This document shows positions 36,862 through 46,101 of a DNA stretch of 64,000 bases, one piece after another. Source of the DNA: Chondrocystis sp. NIES-4102 (GTDB taxonomy: Bacteria; Cyanobacteriota; Cyanobacteriia; Cyanobacteriales; Xenococcaceae); NCBI GenBank assembly GCA_002368355.1, contig AP018281.1:2356001-2420000 (forward strand), given 5' to 3'. Below the pieces are notes generated by a model that had not been told where the DNA came from, made no database searches, and worked only from the letters and a program-made list of their open reading frames with translations. The position numbers and the translations under genes were made by a program. How positions within the stretch are numbered: position 1 is the stretch's first letter; every line of letters starts with the position of its first letter.

Positions 36862-37854
36862 TTGAACAGAAATACTGTATTAAATTCTTTAAATGAAATA
36901 GATAATACTGACAAAGCAATCAAGCAATTATCCCCATCATCATCGTGGCAAAAAATATTGGGAGATATTATAAGCTTAGGAATTTTACTCTTAGCAGTTA
37001 TTGCTTTAGCTTTTTCACCAATCTTTACTAAATTAAGTGAAATAGAAATTAGCCCAACAGCTACTATTTTTAATCGTCTTTGGCTTGCAACTATAATTAT
37101 AAGTTGTTGGCAATTATTTAAAAATCCTGCAAATCTTAGACAAATTCAACCTCAAGAAAATAAGCCCCCCAACTATAAGCAAGAATTTTTATTAATCATT
37201 GCTAGTCTTTGTGCCACTATTTCTGCTTTATTATGGGCAATCTCCCTAACTCATACTAGTGTTGCCAGTTCTACAGTATTGCGTAGCTTGACACCTTTAT
37301 TTATTACTTTAGGTGCTTGGCTAATTTTCAAACAACAATTCAATTATCAATTTATCTTGGGAATGCTCCTTGCCATAGTAGGGGGGATAACAATTAGTTG
37401 GGATGACTTACAAATAGGAACAACTTACTTAGTGGGTGATGGCATTGCCTTACTTTCGGCTGCACTTCATGGTATGAATATACTAATTGTGGGATATTTA
37501 CGCGATCGCGGTTGTGCAACTACTAAAGTCCTATTTTGGCGATGTGCTGGTGGAGCATTAATCATTTTACCCCTAGCATATTTAACCGATAGTCGTCTGT
37601 TTCCAGTTTCTACCCAAGGATGGATAACTGTAATTGCTCTTGCTGTTGTTTGCCAAACCTTTGGACAGGGCTTGCTTGTCTACAGCCTTAAAAAATTCTC
37701 CGCCAGTTTTGTAGGTATTTTCACACTATTAAAACCAATAATTACTGCTCTGCTTGCTTGGATTATTTTCGCAGAACATCTGAGTTTGGCAAGTGGCATA
37801 GCTGTCATTTTAATTTTAATTGGCATTTATTTAGCCAAATCAAGTAGTGATTAG
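36862..37854 (+). CDS. EamA/DMT-family transporter
   Basis: A 330-residue membrane protein with about ten hydrophobic helices in two EamA repeats (about 45-180 and 190-325). Family marks include the early PIFTKLSE segment and GLLVYSLKKFSASFVGIFTLLKP (split by the reader into two parts) before the last helices. The only possible start near the N-terminus is TTG 36862. The substrate is unknown; DMT proteins export amino acids, sugars or nucleotide derivatives. It lies after the psbJ terminator and so is a separate unit. Confidence 0.85.
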   Translation: MNRNTVLNSLNEIDNTDKAIKQLSPSSSWQKILGDIISLGILLLAVIALAFSPIFTKLSEIEISPTATIFNRLWLATIIISCWQLFKNPANLRQIQPQENKPPNYKQEFLLIIASLCATISALLWAISLTHTSVASSTVLRSLTPLFITLGAWLIFKQQFNYQFILGMLLAIVGGITISWDDLQIGTTYLVGDGIALLSAALHGMNILIVGYLRDRGCATTKVLFWRCAGGALIILPLAYLTDSRLFPVSTQGWITVIALAVVCQTFGQGLLVYSLKKFSASFVGIFTLLKPIITALLAWIIFAEHLSLASGIAVILILIGIYLAKSSSD

Positions 37855-38206
37855 TTATCAAGATCTATAACCTAAATACTGTCAAATATAGAATCAACCT
37901 TATAACAGTTACTAGTTATAACTATTATTTTTAAAGCTTTACGCCATCCTCTCAACCTAAACTAAATATTTTTATTACTTTTAAAGACAAATGAGAATTA
38001 TAGTCATCATGTCTTGATATAGTGATGCTAATTAAACCAAAAATCTTTCAATAATTAGTTCTAGACAGTCTGCATCAACAATATTTAGTTATACATAAAA
38101 TAGAAAAAAGTCAATACTTATTAATAAAAATTATTTTTTGCTTGATATATGTTTACAATAGGGGTAGCATTTTTAAATTGCACGATAACTTAACAGAAAA
38201 ATATCT
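37855..38206. other. Intergenic upstream of OCP
   Basis: About 352 bp, AT-rich. TACAAT at about 38154-38159 could be the OCP -10 box, about 50 bp before the ATG; no good -35 was found. No small gene or RNA is recognised. Confidence 0.4.
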
Positions 38207-39166
38207 ATGCCCTATACTATCGATTCAGCTCGTAACATATTTCCTGATACCTTATCTGCCGACGCTGTACCTGCATTGACAGCTAGATTTAGTCAACTTA
38301 GTGCAGAAGATCAACTAGCATGGATTTGGTTTGCTTACTTGGAAATGGGCAAAACTATTACTGTAGCTGCTCCTGGGGCTGCTAATATGCAATTTGCTGA
38401 ACCTACTCTTGATCAAATTAAGGCAATGAGTTTTCAAGAGCAATCTCAAGTAATGTGTGATTTAGCCAATCGTGCAGATACTCCAATATGCAGAACTTAT
38501 GCTACTTGGACTCCTAATATTAAATTAGGTTTTTGGTATCGCTTAGGAGAGTGGATGGAACAAGGAATTGTTGCTCCTATTCCTGAAGGATATAAGCTAT
38601 CAGCTAATGCTAAGGCTGTATTAGAAGCACTTCAAGGTTTAGATTCAGGACAACAAATTACAGTATTACGTAATACCGTAGTTGATATGGGATTTGATGT
38701 AGCTAAAATGGGCAACTTTACTAGGGTTAGTGAGCCTGTAGCTCCTCCTACCGAGATGTCTAAGCGAACTCAAGTTAAGATCGAGGGTGTGGACAACCCC
38801 ACGGTATTAAATTACATGAACCTCTTAAATGCCAATGATTTTGATGAATTAATCAAATTATTTACTGCTGATGGTGCGCTACAACCTCCTTTCAAAAAAC
38901 CTATTGTTGGTCGTGATGCTGTACTAAAGTTTTTTAAAGAGGAATGTCCTAATCTTAAACTAGCTCCAGAACGTGGTGTTTCTGAACCTGCCGAAGATGG
39001 TTATACTCAGATCAAGGTAACAGGTAAAGTACAAACCCCTTGGTTTGGTGCTGGCGTAGGTATGAATATGTCGTGGCGGTTTTTAATTGATTCTGAAAAC
39101 CGAATTTTCTTTGTTGCTATTGATTTATTGGCATCTCCTAAAGAACTATTGAATTTAGCTCGTTAA
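38207..39166 (+). CDS. ocp: Orange carotenoid protein (OCP)
   Basis: A 319-residue photoactive carotenoid protein that senses strong blue-green light and quenches phycobilisome excitation. The N-terminal all-helical carotenoid domain spans about 1-165 and an NTF2-like C-terminal domain about 195-319, with a linker between. The residues that hydrogen-bond the carotenoid keto group, Y201 and W288 in Synechocystis, are Y203 and W290 here, a shift of two from a slightly longer linker. The FRP gene follows 400 bp later, the expected partner. Confidence 0.97.
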   Translation: MPYTIDSARNIFPDTLSADAVPALTARFSQLSAEDQLAWIWFAYLEMGKTITVAAPGAANMQFAEPTLDQIKAMSFQEQSQVMCDLANRADTPICRTYATWTPNIKLGFWYRLGEWMEQGIVAPIPEGYKLSANAKAVLEALQGLDSGQQITVLRNTVVDMGFDVAKMGNFTRVSEPVAPPTEMSKRTQVKIEGVDNPTVLNYMNLLNANDFDELIKLFTADGALQPPFKKPIVGRDAVLKFFKEECPNLKLAPERGVSEPAEDGYTQIKVTGKVQTPWFGAGVGMNMSWRFLIDSENRIFFVAIDLLASPKELLNLAR

Positions 39167-39211
39167 TTTTTGTAGTTACCAAATTAAATACAATTCAATA
39201 AACATATATGG

Positions 39212-39250
39212 GGCTGATTAATTTAGTTATGAAATGATCAGCCTTTTTTT
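39212..39250 (+). terminator. Rho-independent terminator after OCP
   Basis: GGCTGAT (39212-39218) pairs with ATCAGCC (39237-39243), followed by TTTTTTT. It ends the OCP mRNA about 45 bp after its stop. The remaining about 310 bp to frp holds no gene and presumably the frp promoter. Confidence 0.88.
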
Positions 39251-39565
39251 ATTAGGAAAATTCACCCTTTAAAGCTTTACATTGCTAACTTATTAAATTG
39301 AATAGATCTTCCAGACTGGCTATGCCTACAGTAGGTTGTGGCGAGGTAATGCACCTTTATCTTTATTAAATACATAGGTGTATATAAGAAATAAACTATC
39401 AAGTTCTCCCTCTCCTTAAAAGCTACAATTAGCAACCATCTACGCCAGTAAGCAGTTAACTATATTTTTATAAAATTGTACGATTCTAATTGAAGTTTTA
39501 ATGTTACTATTTTTACAATAATAAATACAATATATCTCATTTAAAATTAATATATAACTACTTTT

Positions 39566-39895
39566 ATGTTACAGAGTAGCGAAACAAAGTGGTCACCAAT
39601 GGAAGAAACAATAGCTCAACAAGCTTTGCAGAAAGCATATGAAAGAGAAACCACTGCTTTAATTGAGCATATTCGCGATCGCGCTAATTCAATTAATCAA
39701 CTAGAAGATCTTTGGTATCTTCACGACCTTTTAAGCACTAAAAGACACGAAATTGATGGTAAATATCACTACGATCAAACCACAATAGTATTTGATTTTG
39801 CCAAACTAGTAAAAGAAAAGTGGTTAAGTATTGAAGAATTAACAGGCTTAAAACCACAAATAATTACAAAAATATCAGTATTGGCGAGAATGTAA
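39566..39895 (+). CDS. frp: Fluorescence recovery protein (FRP)
   Basis: A 109-residue helical protein, the same length as Synechocystis FRP. It binds activated OCP, detaches it from the phycobilisome and speeds its return to the dark state. Residues known to matter in FRP fall at identical positions: W50, H53, D54 and R60 in LEDLWYLHDLLSTKRHEIDG. The ending KISVLARM also matches. Position just after OCP supports the call. A terminator separates them, so it is likely expressed from its own promoter. Confidence 0.95.
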   Translation: MLQSSETKWSPMEETIAQQALQKAYERETTALIEHIRDRANSINQLEDLWYLHDLLSTKRHEIDGKYHYDQTTIVFDFAKLVKEKWLSIEELTGLKPQIITKISVLARM

Positions 39896-39915
39896 GTAAA
39901 GATTAAAATCTAAAA

Positions 39916-40797
39916 TTATCTATTTTCTTCAAGCTGAGAATATCTTTTAGCTCTTACCTTAGATCCATACATTTGAGTATAAACCTGGGTAAATTCTGCT
40001 CCGAATAAAATAATTTGGGCTGAATAATATACCCAAGCCAAAAACACAATTAAAGATCCAGCAGCACCGTAGGCAGAACCCAAACTGCCTTTACTTAGAT
40101 ATAAACCCAAGAGAAATTTACCAAAAAGAAATAATAAAGAAGTAATTACAGAGCCGATAAAAACATCTTTCCAGGCAATTTTAATATCAGGAACATATTT
40201 AAACATCAAGCTAAAGAGAAAAGTCAATAAACCCAAAGAGACAATAAAGTCTAAATTTTCCCAAACAATTGCTGAACCTGGGAGAAAGTCAACTCTATAC
40301 ATCTTTAAAGCAGAAACTACCGCGCTTAAAATCAACGACAAAATCAAAATAAAACCGATCGCTAGCACCATTAAAAAAGAAAGTAATCTCTTGCGCAGAA
40401 AAGCTAACATACCTTTGCCAGCCTGGGGTTTAACTTTCCAAATAGTATTTAAAGCATCCTGCAATTGGGCAAAAATACCTGAAGCACCCAGAATCAATAC
40501 AGCTACACTAATTAAAGAAGCAATACCGCGAATTCGGGGCTGACTCATATTATTTAAAGCCACCAAGATAGGTTCTACAGCATCTTGTCCCAGTAAAGAA
40601 GTTAACTTTTCAGTAATTTGTGCTTGGGCGGTTTCCTGTCCAAAAAAAGCTCCAGCAATAGCGATCGCAATAACTAATAAAGGCGAAACAGAAAAGACCG
40701 TATAATAAGCTAAAGCTGCTGCAATGCGAGAAGCATTATCCTCTTGCCACTTTTTAAAAGTTGCTTTTAACAGCTTGGTAACTTTACGTAAATTCAT
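39916..40797 (-). CDS. YihY/BrkB-family membrane protein
   Basis: A 293-residue integral membrane protein with six helices. Conserved elements are RIAAALAYYTVFSVSPLLVI (residues about 21-40), LNTIWKVKP, and the C-terminal GSAYGAAGSLIVFLAWVYYSAQI then LFGAEFTQVY. The family was once mis-called RNase BN; its role is uncertain, perhaps transport. It is convergent with frp. Confidence 0.9.
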   Translation of the reverse strand: MNLRKVTKLLKATFKKWQEDNASRIAAALAYYTVFSVSPLLVIAIAIAGAFFGQETAQAQITEKLTSLLGQDAVEPILVALNNMSQPRIRGIASLISVAVLILGASGIFAQLQDALNTIWKVKPQAGKGMLAFLRKRLLSFLMVLAIGFILILSLILSAVVSALKMYRVDFLPGSAIVWENLDFIVSLGLLTFLFSLMFKYVPDIKIAWKDVFIGSVITSLLFLFGKFLLGLYLSKGSLGSAYGAAGSLIVFLAWVYYSAQIILFGAEFTQVYTQMYGSKVRAKRYSQLEENR

Positions 40798-40869
40798 CTA
40801 TTTATACGATTATCTAAGTTTAATAATCTTGGCGTATAGAAAAATTATAATTACCACAAGATCATAGTT

Positions 40870-41085
40870 CAATAACCCCTAGCTGCCCTAACAGGACGAG
40901 GTTGGGGAGTGTGGGATTTAGCCCACCGTAACTATTGAATAGCGCACTGAGCCTTAGCCTAACACATACTCTCAAGTATTTCGCTAGCTTGAGTTATCTA
41001 TAACCCTTCTGATTCAAGGGGCTTCTAAAGGGAGGACATTTTGGTTAAGGTGCGCGAAGCGACTAACACACTTTAAATAGGATTA
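40870..41085 (+). ncRNA. Probable omega RNA upstream of the IsrB-like gene
   Basis: About 215 bp of GC-richer, structured DNA directly before the IsrB-like start. Visible stems are GTGGG/CCCAC (40911-40925 region), CTCAAG/CTTGAG (40971-40976 with 40988-40993) and CCCTT/AAGGG (about 41002-41021). IscB and IsrB nucleases use an omega RNA encoded immediately 5' of the gene, with the guide at its 5' end, so place and structure fit. The ends cannot be fixed by eye. Confidence 0.5.
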
Positions 41086-41092
41086 TCTCCAA

Positions 41093-41744
41093 ATGCAAAG
41101 AGTACCAGTAGTAAATCCAGATGGCAGTCAAGCTATGCCAACCAAATGCTCTAAAGCTCGAAAATTATTACGAGAGGGTAAAGCAGTAGGCAAATGGAAC
41201 AAGCTAGGAATTTATTATATTCAGCTAACTTTTGAGCCATCAGGAAGATTCACGCAACCTATTGTCGTAGGTCTTGACCCTGGAAAAAAGTATAGTGGTA
41301 TGGCAATAGTAAGCAAAAAGATTACTTTGTTTACCGCTCACCTGTTTCTACCTTTTGAAACTGTTAAAAAACGTATGGAGCAGCGTCTCATGATGCGTCG
41401 TTTTAGAAGAGGTAGAAGGATTAACCGTAACCTGGCTATTAAGTTCAGAGCGCACCGTCAATGTAGATTTGCTAATCGCAGAAACAAAAAAGTCGCTCCA
41501 AGTATACGCTCAAATAGGCAGCTAGAAATCTCAGTTATTTCTCTGCTTAGCAAAATCTACCCGATTAGTAATATCGTTTTTGAATATGTCAAGGCGGATG
41601 TCGATTTAACCTCTGGTAGAAAAAAAGCACGTTCGGGCAAAGGTTTTTCGCCTGTTATCGTTGGTCAATCTTGGGCTATAGACCAGTTAAACAAGATTGC
41701 TCTTGTAGTCAAAAAGCTAGGTTGGCAAACTTCTAACCTTAGAA
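41093..41744 (+). CDS. IsrB-like RNA-guided nuclease, exon 1
   Basis: First exon (217 codons plus one base) of an IsrB/RRXRR-type nuclease. It has an N-terminal PLMP-like domain (VPVVNPDGSQAMP, KARKLLREGKA), RuvC-I with D62 (VVGLDPGKKYSG), an arginine-rich bridge helix (RLMMRRFRRGRR, about 98-130) and RuvC-II with E164 (NIVFEYVKAD). There is no HNH insert after RuvC-II, as in IsrB and unlike IscB. Unspliced reading ends at a stop in the intron at 41776. With exon 2 the protein has 402 residues. Related proteins nick or cut DNA guided by omega RNA. Confidence 0.82.
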
Positions 41745-44407
41745 GTGCGATTCGTTCTTACGAAACCTATATATAGGGGGATGTAAGGCATTGGTTGAGT
41801 AAGTTTATATGACTGGAGTTCGCACTTTAATCCTCAACCAATGATAACTAAATAATCTTATTGGTGAGTAACCTTATTGAGCTATAAAGCAAAGAAAATA
41901 AGGGAGATTCTTAATCTCTTAAAACACACAAGTCCAATCCGTCAGACACAGACGTGAAAGCAAAACCTCTGCGGTAGAGAGTGGTCTTCAATCCGTAAAG
42001 CGAGGGGACGGCGGAAAATTACTACTAGCCTAATGTGGTAATCCGTTGGCAAGTTCTCATGATGAACAAGGACTAAGGAGTTGACTGAATTGTCCCCAGT
42101 TAGAACTAGCGGAAAGGCTTATACGCTAGGAGACCTAAAAAGGCATTATCAAACGGTATATCCTTTGATAAACAGGTGATAACCAGTTTCTTATGAGTTA
42201 TCTGTGTTACCTAAAAAGTGGCAAATAGACTCCCATCTAAAAGAACAAAACAAAGATTATTTGGAACGAAGTAAATCAATTGTTTCTCTCAGGCAAAAGG
42301 TCGAAAACCTGAGTAATCAACCAAGATGTAACATCTAGTTTCATTAGCTAGGAAATAATTGATAAAGATAGAGTCAGAAGCTAAAGACTTCTTGTAATAA
42401 GAAGTATATGCTGACAGACTCACGATGAAACGGAAGATAGGGACATAAGTAGAAGTTAATAAGTTATGGACTATGTTGAATTAATACAACAAGAGTATGA
42501 ATGGGCAGACCTACCCTGGAAGAAATTCGAGAAGGTTCTGTATAAGCTTCAAAAACGTATCTATCAAGCGTCCATTCGTGGCAATGTCAAAAACATTAAA
42601 CGACTCCAAAAATTACTAATTAACTCCAGAAGTGCAAAATTAATATCGGTTCGTAAAGTCTCCCAAGATAACCAGGGTGCAAAAACGGCAGGTGTGGACG
42701 GAAAAAAAATGCTGACCCCAAAGCAACGTTTTGAACTGGTTGATAAAATCAACTTGGGTTCTAAAGTGTCTCCTGTTAGAAGGGTATGGATTCCCAAACC
42801 AGAAAAACAAGAGACAAGACCTTTAGGAATACCTACGATAAAAGACCGAGCAATACAATGCCTTGTCAAATTAGCTCTTGAGCCAGAATGGGAAGCAAAG
42901 TTCGAGAAAAACAGCTATGGTTTTCGACCTGGACGCTCATGCCATGATGCTATTGCAGCAATTTTCGATGCAACAAGATATAAACCAAAATATGTTCTTG
43001 ATGCTGATATCAGTCAATGTTTCGACTGTATCAATCACAGAAAATTACTACAAAAGCTAAAAACATTTCCAAAGCTTCGTAAACAAATACGAGCCTGGCT
43101 AAAGGCAGGAGTCTGGGATAAAGAAACACTTTTCATGACTAATAAAGGAGTACCTCAAGGCGGGGTATTAAGCCCCTTACTTGCAAATATTGCCTTGCAT
43201 GGAATGGAGGAGTATATCAAAGACTTTGCGGAAACTCAAAACATCACCTATCCGAATGGAGGATGTATGAGTAAACAACGTAAAAGAGACTCAATATCTC
43301 TAATTAGATACGCAGACGACTTAGTTGTACTCCACCACAAACATGACATAGTTGTGAAAAGCAAAGAAAAGCTCTCAAACTGGCTAAAAGAGATAGGACT
43401 AGAGTTAAAACCCAGTAAAACTCGAATTACACACACCTTACATAATTGTGGGGCTGAAAAAAAAGGATTCGACTTTTTAGGATTTAACGTCCAACAATAT
43501 ACCGTTGGAAAATACAACTGCGGAAAGTGTAGAGGAAAATCACTAGGCTTTAAAACCTTAATCAAGCCTAGCAAGAAAAGCATCCTAAGACACTATAAAC
43601 AACTGGCAAAAATAATTACCGAAGCCAAATCTTGGAAACAAGAAGCATTAATAGGTAAACTTAACCCTATTATTCGCGGATGGTGTAATTATTTTTCCAT
43701 AGGGGTGTCAAAGAAAGTTTTTCAAAAAATGGATTGGTTAATCTGGTGGAAACTCTTTAAATGGGGAATAAGTAGGCATAATAATAAAGGAAAGGATTGG
43801 TGTAAAAACAAATACTTCCAAAAATATGAAACTTACAACATAAACGAAGGTAAAATCATCAGTAAAAATTGGATATTCGCGACAACCAAAGATGGAAATA
43901 TTCATAATTGGCTACTTTCACATGGTGACACAAAAATCATCCATTATACGAAAGTAAAAAGCGATGTCAGTCCTTACGATGGAAACTTAATTTACTGGAG
44001 TTCCCGTATGGGAAAAAATCCCCTAATGCCATCCCGCAAAGCAAAATTGCTTAAAACCCAAAAAGGAAAATGCAACTGGTGCGGTTTAACGTTCAGACAA
44101 GATGATGTATTAGAAGTAGACCACGTTATCCCAAAATCAAAAGGTGGAACGGATTACTATAAAAACTTGCAGGTACTTCATCGACATTGCCATGATAAAA
44201 AGACATCAGCCGACGGATCACACGAACCTACCTTTAAACCAGTAAAACTCCCTCAAGGATGGTATTGGGAAGGAGGAATGTTGATTACATAGGGTCTAAT
44301 AGCGTATTGATGACAACAACCGTTTTATTGAGGAGCGCATTGAAGTGAAAGTTTCATGATGCGTTTTGTAGAGCAGTAGGTGGGGTAACTCACTTACTGA
44401 CTTTAAT
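41745..44407 (+). mobile_element. Group II intron with RT-maturase-HNH ORF
   Basis: The 5' end is GTGCG at 41745. Near the 3' end, domain V (about 44333-44370) has stems AGCGCAT/ATGCGTT and TGAAGT/GTTTCA closed by a GAAA tetraloop. Domain VI follows: CAGTAGGTGGG pairs with CTCACTTACTG, with A44400 bulged over a 5-bp basal stem. The intron ends in AT at 44407, which puts the branch A eight bases from the end, as expected. Removing 41745-44407 rejoins the nuclease exons in frame. The ORF lies in domain IV. Domains I-III (41745-42465) are structured but not resolved here. Confidence 0.87.
42466..44292 (+). CDS. ltrA: Group II intron reverse transcriptase/maturase with HNH domain
   Basis: A 608-residue intron-encoded protein. 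The RT domain has RPLGIPTIKDRAIQ, NSYGFRPGRSCHDAI, GVPQGGVLSPLLANI and the catalytic YADD at residues 282-285. The maturase (X) domain follows (IRGWCNYFS), then a C-terminal HNH endonuclease: CNWCG, VLEVDHVIPKSKGG, NLQVLHRHCHDKK. All parts look intact, so splicing and retrohoming should be possible. It starts 721 bp inside the intron. Confidence 0.95.
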   Translation: MDYVELIQQEYEWADLPWKKFEKVLYKLQKRIYQASIRGNVKNIKRLQKLLINSRSAKLISVRKVSQDNQGAKTAGVDGKKMLTPKQRFELVDKINLGSKVSPVRRVWIPKPEKQETRPLGIPTIKDRAIQCLVKLALEPEWEAKFEKNSYGFRPGRSCHDAIAAIFDATRYKPKYVLDADISQCFDCINHRKLLQKLKTFPKLRKQIRAWLKAGVWDKETLFMTNKGVPQGGVLSPLLANIALHGMEEYIKDFAETQNITYPNGGCMSKQRKRDSISLIRYADDLVVLHHKHDIVVKSKEKLSNWLKEIGLELKPSKTRITHTLHNCGAEKKGFDFLGFNVQQYTVGKYNCGKCRGKSLGFKTLIKPSKKSILRHYKQLAKIITEAKSWKQEALIGKLNPIIRGWCNYFSIGVSKKVFQKMDWLIWWKLFKWGISRHNNKGKDWCKNKYFQKYETYNINEGKIISKNWIFATTKDGNIHNWLLSHGDTKIIHYTKVKSDVSPYDGNLIYWSSRMGKNPLMPSRKAKLLKTQKGKCNWCGLTFRQDDVLEVDHVIPKSKGGTDYYKNLQVLHRHCHDKKTSADGSHEPTFKPVKLPQGWYWEGGMLIT

Positions 44408-44964
44408 AACATCTGAGACTAGAAAAGCAAAAAACTCAAAAAGGTGATGCAATTCCTTTTACTCATGCCACTGATGCCATAAGTTTGGCAGCTACTCAAT
44501 TTATTGACTACTTACCTTTTGAGAATTCAGGTGGAAGGGGTCATTGTTGGCAGGGAGAATTAACTGTTACTGATGCCCCATTTTTCGTAATTAAAAGACC
44601 TCCTATTAGTAGAAGACAATTACATTTAATGTTGTCCTCAAAAGGTGGAGTTAGACGTAAATACGGTGGCACAACTACTAGACATGGTTTCCGAAAAGGA
44701 GATTATGTTGAAGCAGTCAAGGCTGGAGTTAAATATCGAGGGTGGTGCAGTGGAGATACAGCATCTCAAGTCAGTATCTCGAATGCACACTGGAAGCGTA
44801 TCGGTCAGTTTACTGCATCCAAGGTTAAATTGTTGCAACGGTCAACAGGATTAATTTGTACACAGCAAGCAAATTTCAGGCGTTGCAGTTTGATTACTGG
44901 TGTTCGTTTCCTCCCTTCCCAGGCAAGCCGAGGAAGGAGTATCCACTCAAACATTTTTCGATGA
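44408..44964 (+). CDS. IsrB-like RNA-guided nuclease, exon 2
   Basis: Second exon of the split nuclease. Joined after exon 1 it reads NLR-KHLRLEKQKTQKGDAI, a smooth family-like sequence. It carries RuvC-III (H237 and D240 in THATDAIS) and a C-terminal domain with RPPISRRQLHLM, GVRRKYGGTTTRHGFRKGD and WKRIGQFTASKVKLLQRSTGLIC (given in parts), which in this family contacts the target-adjacent DNA. The final about 35 residues after STGLIC look non-conserved. Alone, this stretch could only start at an internal TTG (44485), which would lack the first RuvC-III residues. Confidence 0.82.
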
Positions 44965-45023
44965 ACTTATTTAAAATGGGAATTGGATTTAATTAATTAT
45001 GGCGATCGCGAATATACTACTAA

Positions 45024-45860
45024 CTACTTAAAAATAGCTGGTTTACGTTCAGAATTATTAAGTTGGGATGGTTGAGGTTGAGGTGCAACAGAATTACCTG
45101 TGCTAAGTTGTTGACCTGTACCACCATCAGCAGGGTCTAAAAATGGTCTAAGATCTATATTCTTAGGGGAAGGACGATTACCATTAGATCCTCCCAATAC
45201 CCGACCAACTTCGCCAATAATATCTTTTCCAGATTCATTATCCCCAAAAGTATAAACCCCTTGAGTTGAACCACCATCATCAGCAACTAACAAATTATCA
45301 AAAATCAGATCACGAGTTAATTGAGGATCTTGTCCTGGAGGAACAGTTAAAACAATTCGGCAATCTGTAGGATCTAATTGAGTAGTGACACAGATAGTAT
45401 CATAACCATTTTCCTCACCTGTAGCTAATTCTAATAATCCATCCTGACGATAAGCTTCAAAGCGATTAGTAATGGTGTCGCAGCGTTTTTCAGGAGTCCA
45501 TCCACCACCCAAAGCACTAGGAATTGCCCAAGGATAGCCCTCGCCAGGTTGGCTTTCTGGATAATACATGACTGTATATTCGCCATTTACTAGTTCACAA
45601 CTAAATCTAGTATCCTCATTTCGAGAAGAAGAAGAAGAAGAAGAAGAAGAAGAATTGCGGTTACTTGGTTGATTAATAATTACTTCAGGTGGTTGGTTGC
45701 TTTGACTAACTACTTGACGTAGCTGTTGCAGATTATTAAGTTTTAAATTGTTTAGAGGCAGAGCATTAACACTATTACTTATACCCAAAGAAGCTACTGT
45801 TAACCCTGGGATAGTAACTAAAGATACGAAAGATGTTAAATATTTGTTTAAAGATTTCAT
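45024..45860 (-). CDS. COP23-domain secreted protein
   Basis: A 278-residue exported protein with a signal peptide (residues 1 to about 33, VNALP cleavage-like). After a poly-Ser linker (residues about 70-79) comes a COP23-type domain with paired cysteines: RFSCELVNGEYTVMYYPES, KRCDTITNRFEAYRQDG, YDTICVTT and DCRIVL. COP23 was described as a circadian oscillating membrane-associated protein in Cyanothece. The C-terminal 60 residues are Pro/Gln/Asn-rich. Its function is unknown. Confidence 0.78.
   Translation of the reverse strand: MKSLNKYLTSFVSLVTIPGLTVASLGISNSVNALPLNNLKLNNLQQLRQVVSQSNQPPEVIINQPSNRNSSSSSSSSSSRNEDTRFSCELVNGEYTVMYYPESQPGEGYPWAIPSALGGGWTPEKRCDTITNRFEAYRQDGLLELATGEENGYDTICVTTQLDPTDCRIVLTVPPGQDPQLTRDLIFDNLLVADDGGSTQGVYTFGDNESGKDIIGEVGRVLGGSNGNRPSPKNIDLRPFLDPADGGTGQQLSTGNSVAPQPQPSQLNNSERKPAIFK
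45628..45655. repeat. Trinucleotide microsatellite (GAA)n coding poly-Ser
   Basis: Nine or so GAA units in a row on the plus strand, read on the minus strand as TCT serine codons. They lie between the signal peptide and the COP23 domain. Unit changes would only lengthen or shorten the linker. Confidence 0.9.
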
Positions 45861-46101
45861 AGATGGTAGTGATACTGTTATTTTATTTGAGGTTTGAAAT
45901 TTTACAGGATTAGTAATTTAAAATACCAGGAGCGCAAACTTAATCTGGTTAAATGCACTTCAGTAATTTTGACGATTAACAGATGTAAATGTTTCTTATA
46001 AGCATGAATAACTTACGCTAATTTAAAAATTAAATATATTATTCAATCTTCAACCTGACTATAAATCTACCAAACTATCGAAAAATAGGGGTTGTAAACA
46101 A

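Noticed and set aside
41745-44410. Intron end at 44410 (…TAATAAC)
   Set aside because: It also keeps frame, but it puts the bulged A eleven bases from the end and gives NLRNLRLEK; the end at 44407 gives the usual eight-base distance and a better protein join.
45628-45655. CRISPR-like repetition
   Set aside because: Pure trinucleotide run without spacers. The heptamer runs at 48497 and 49294 also lack spacers.
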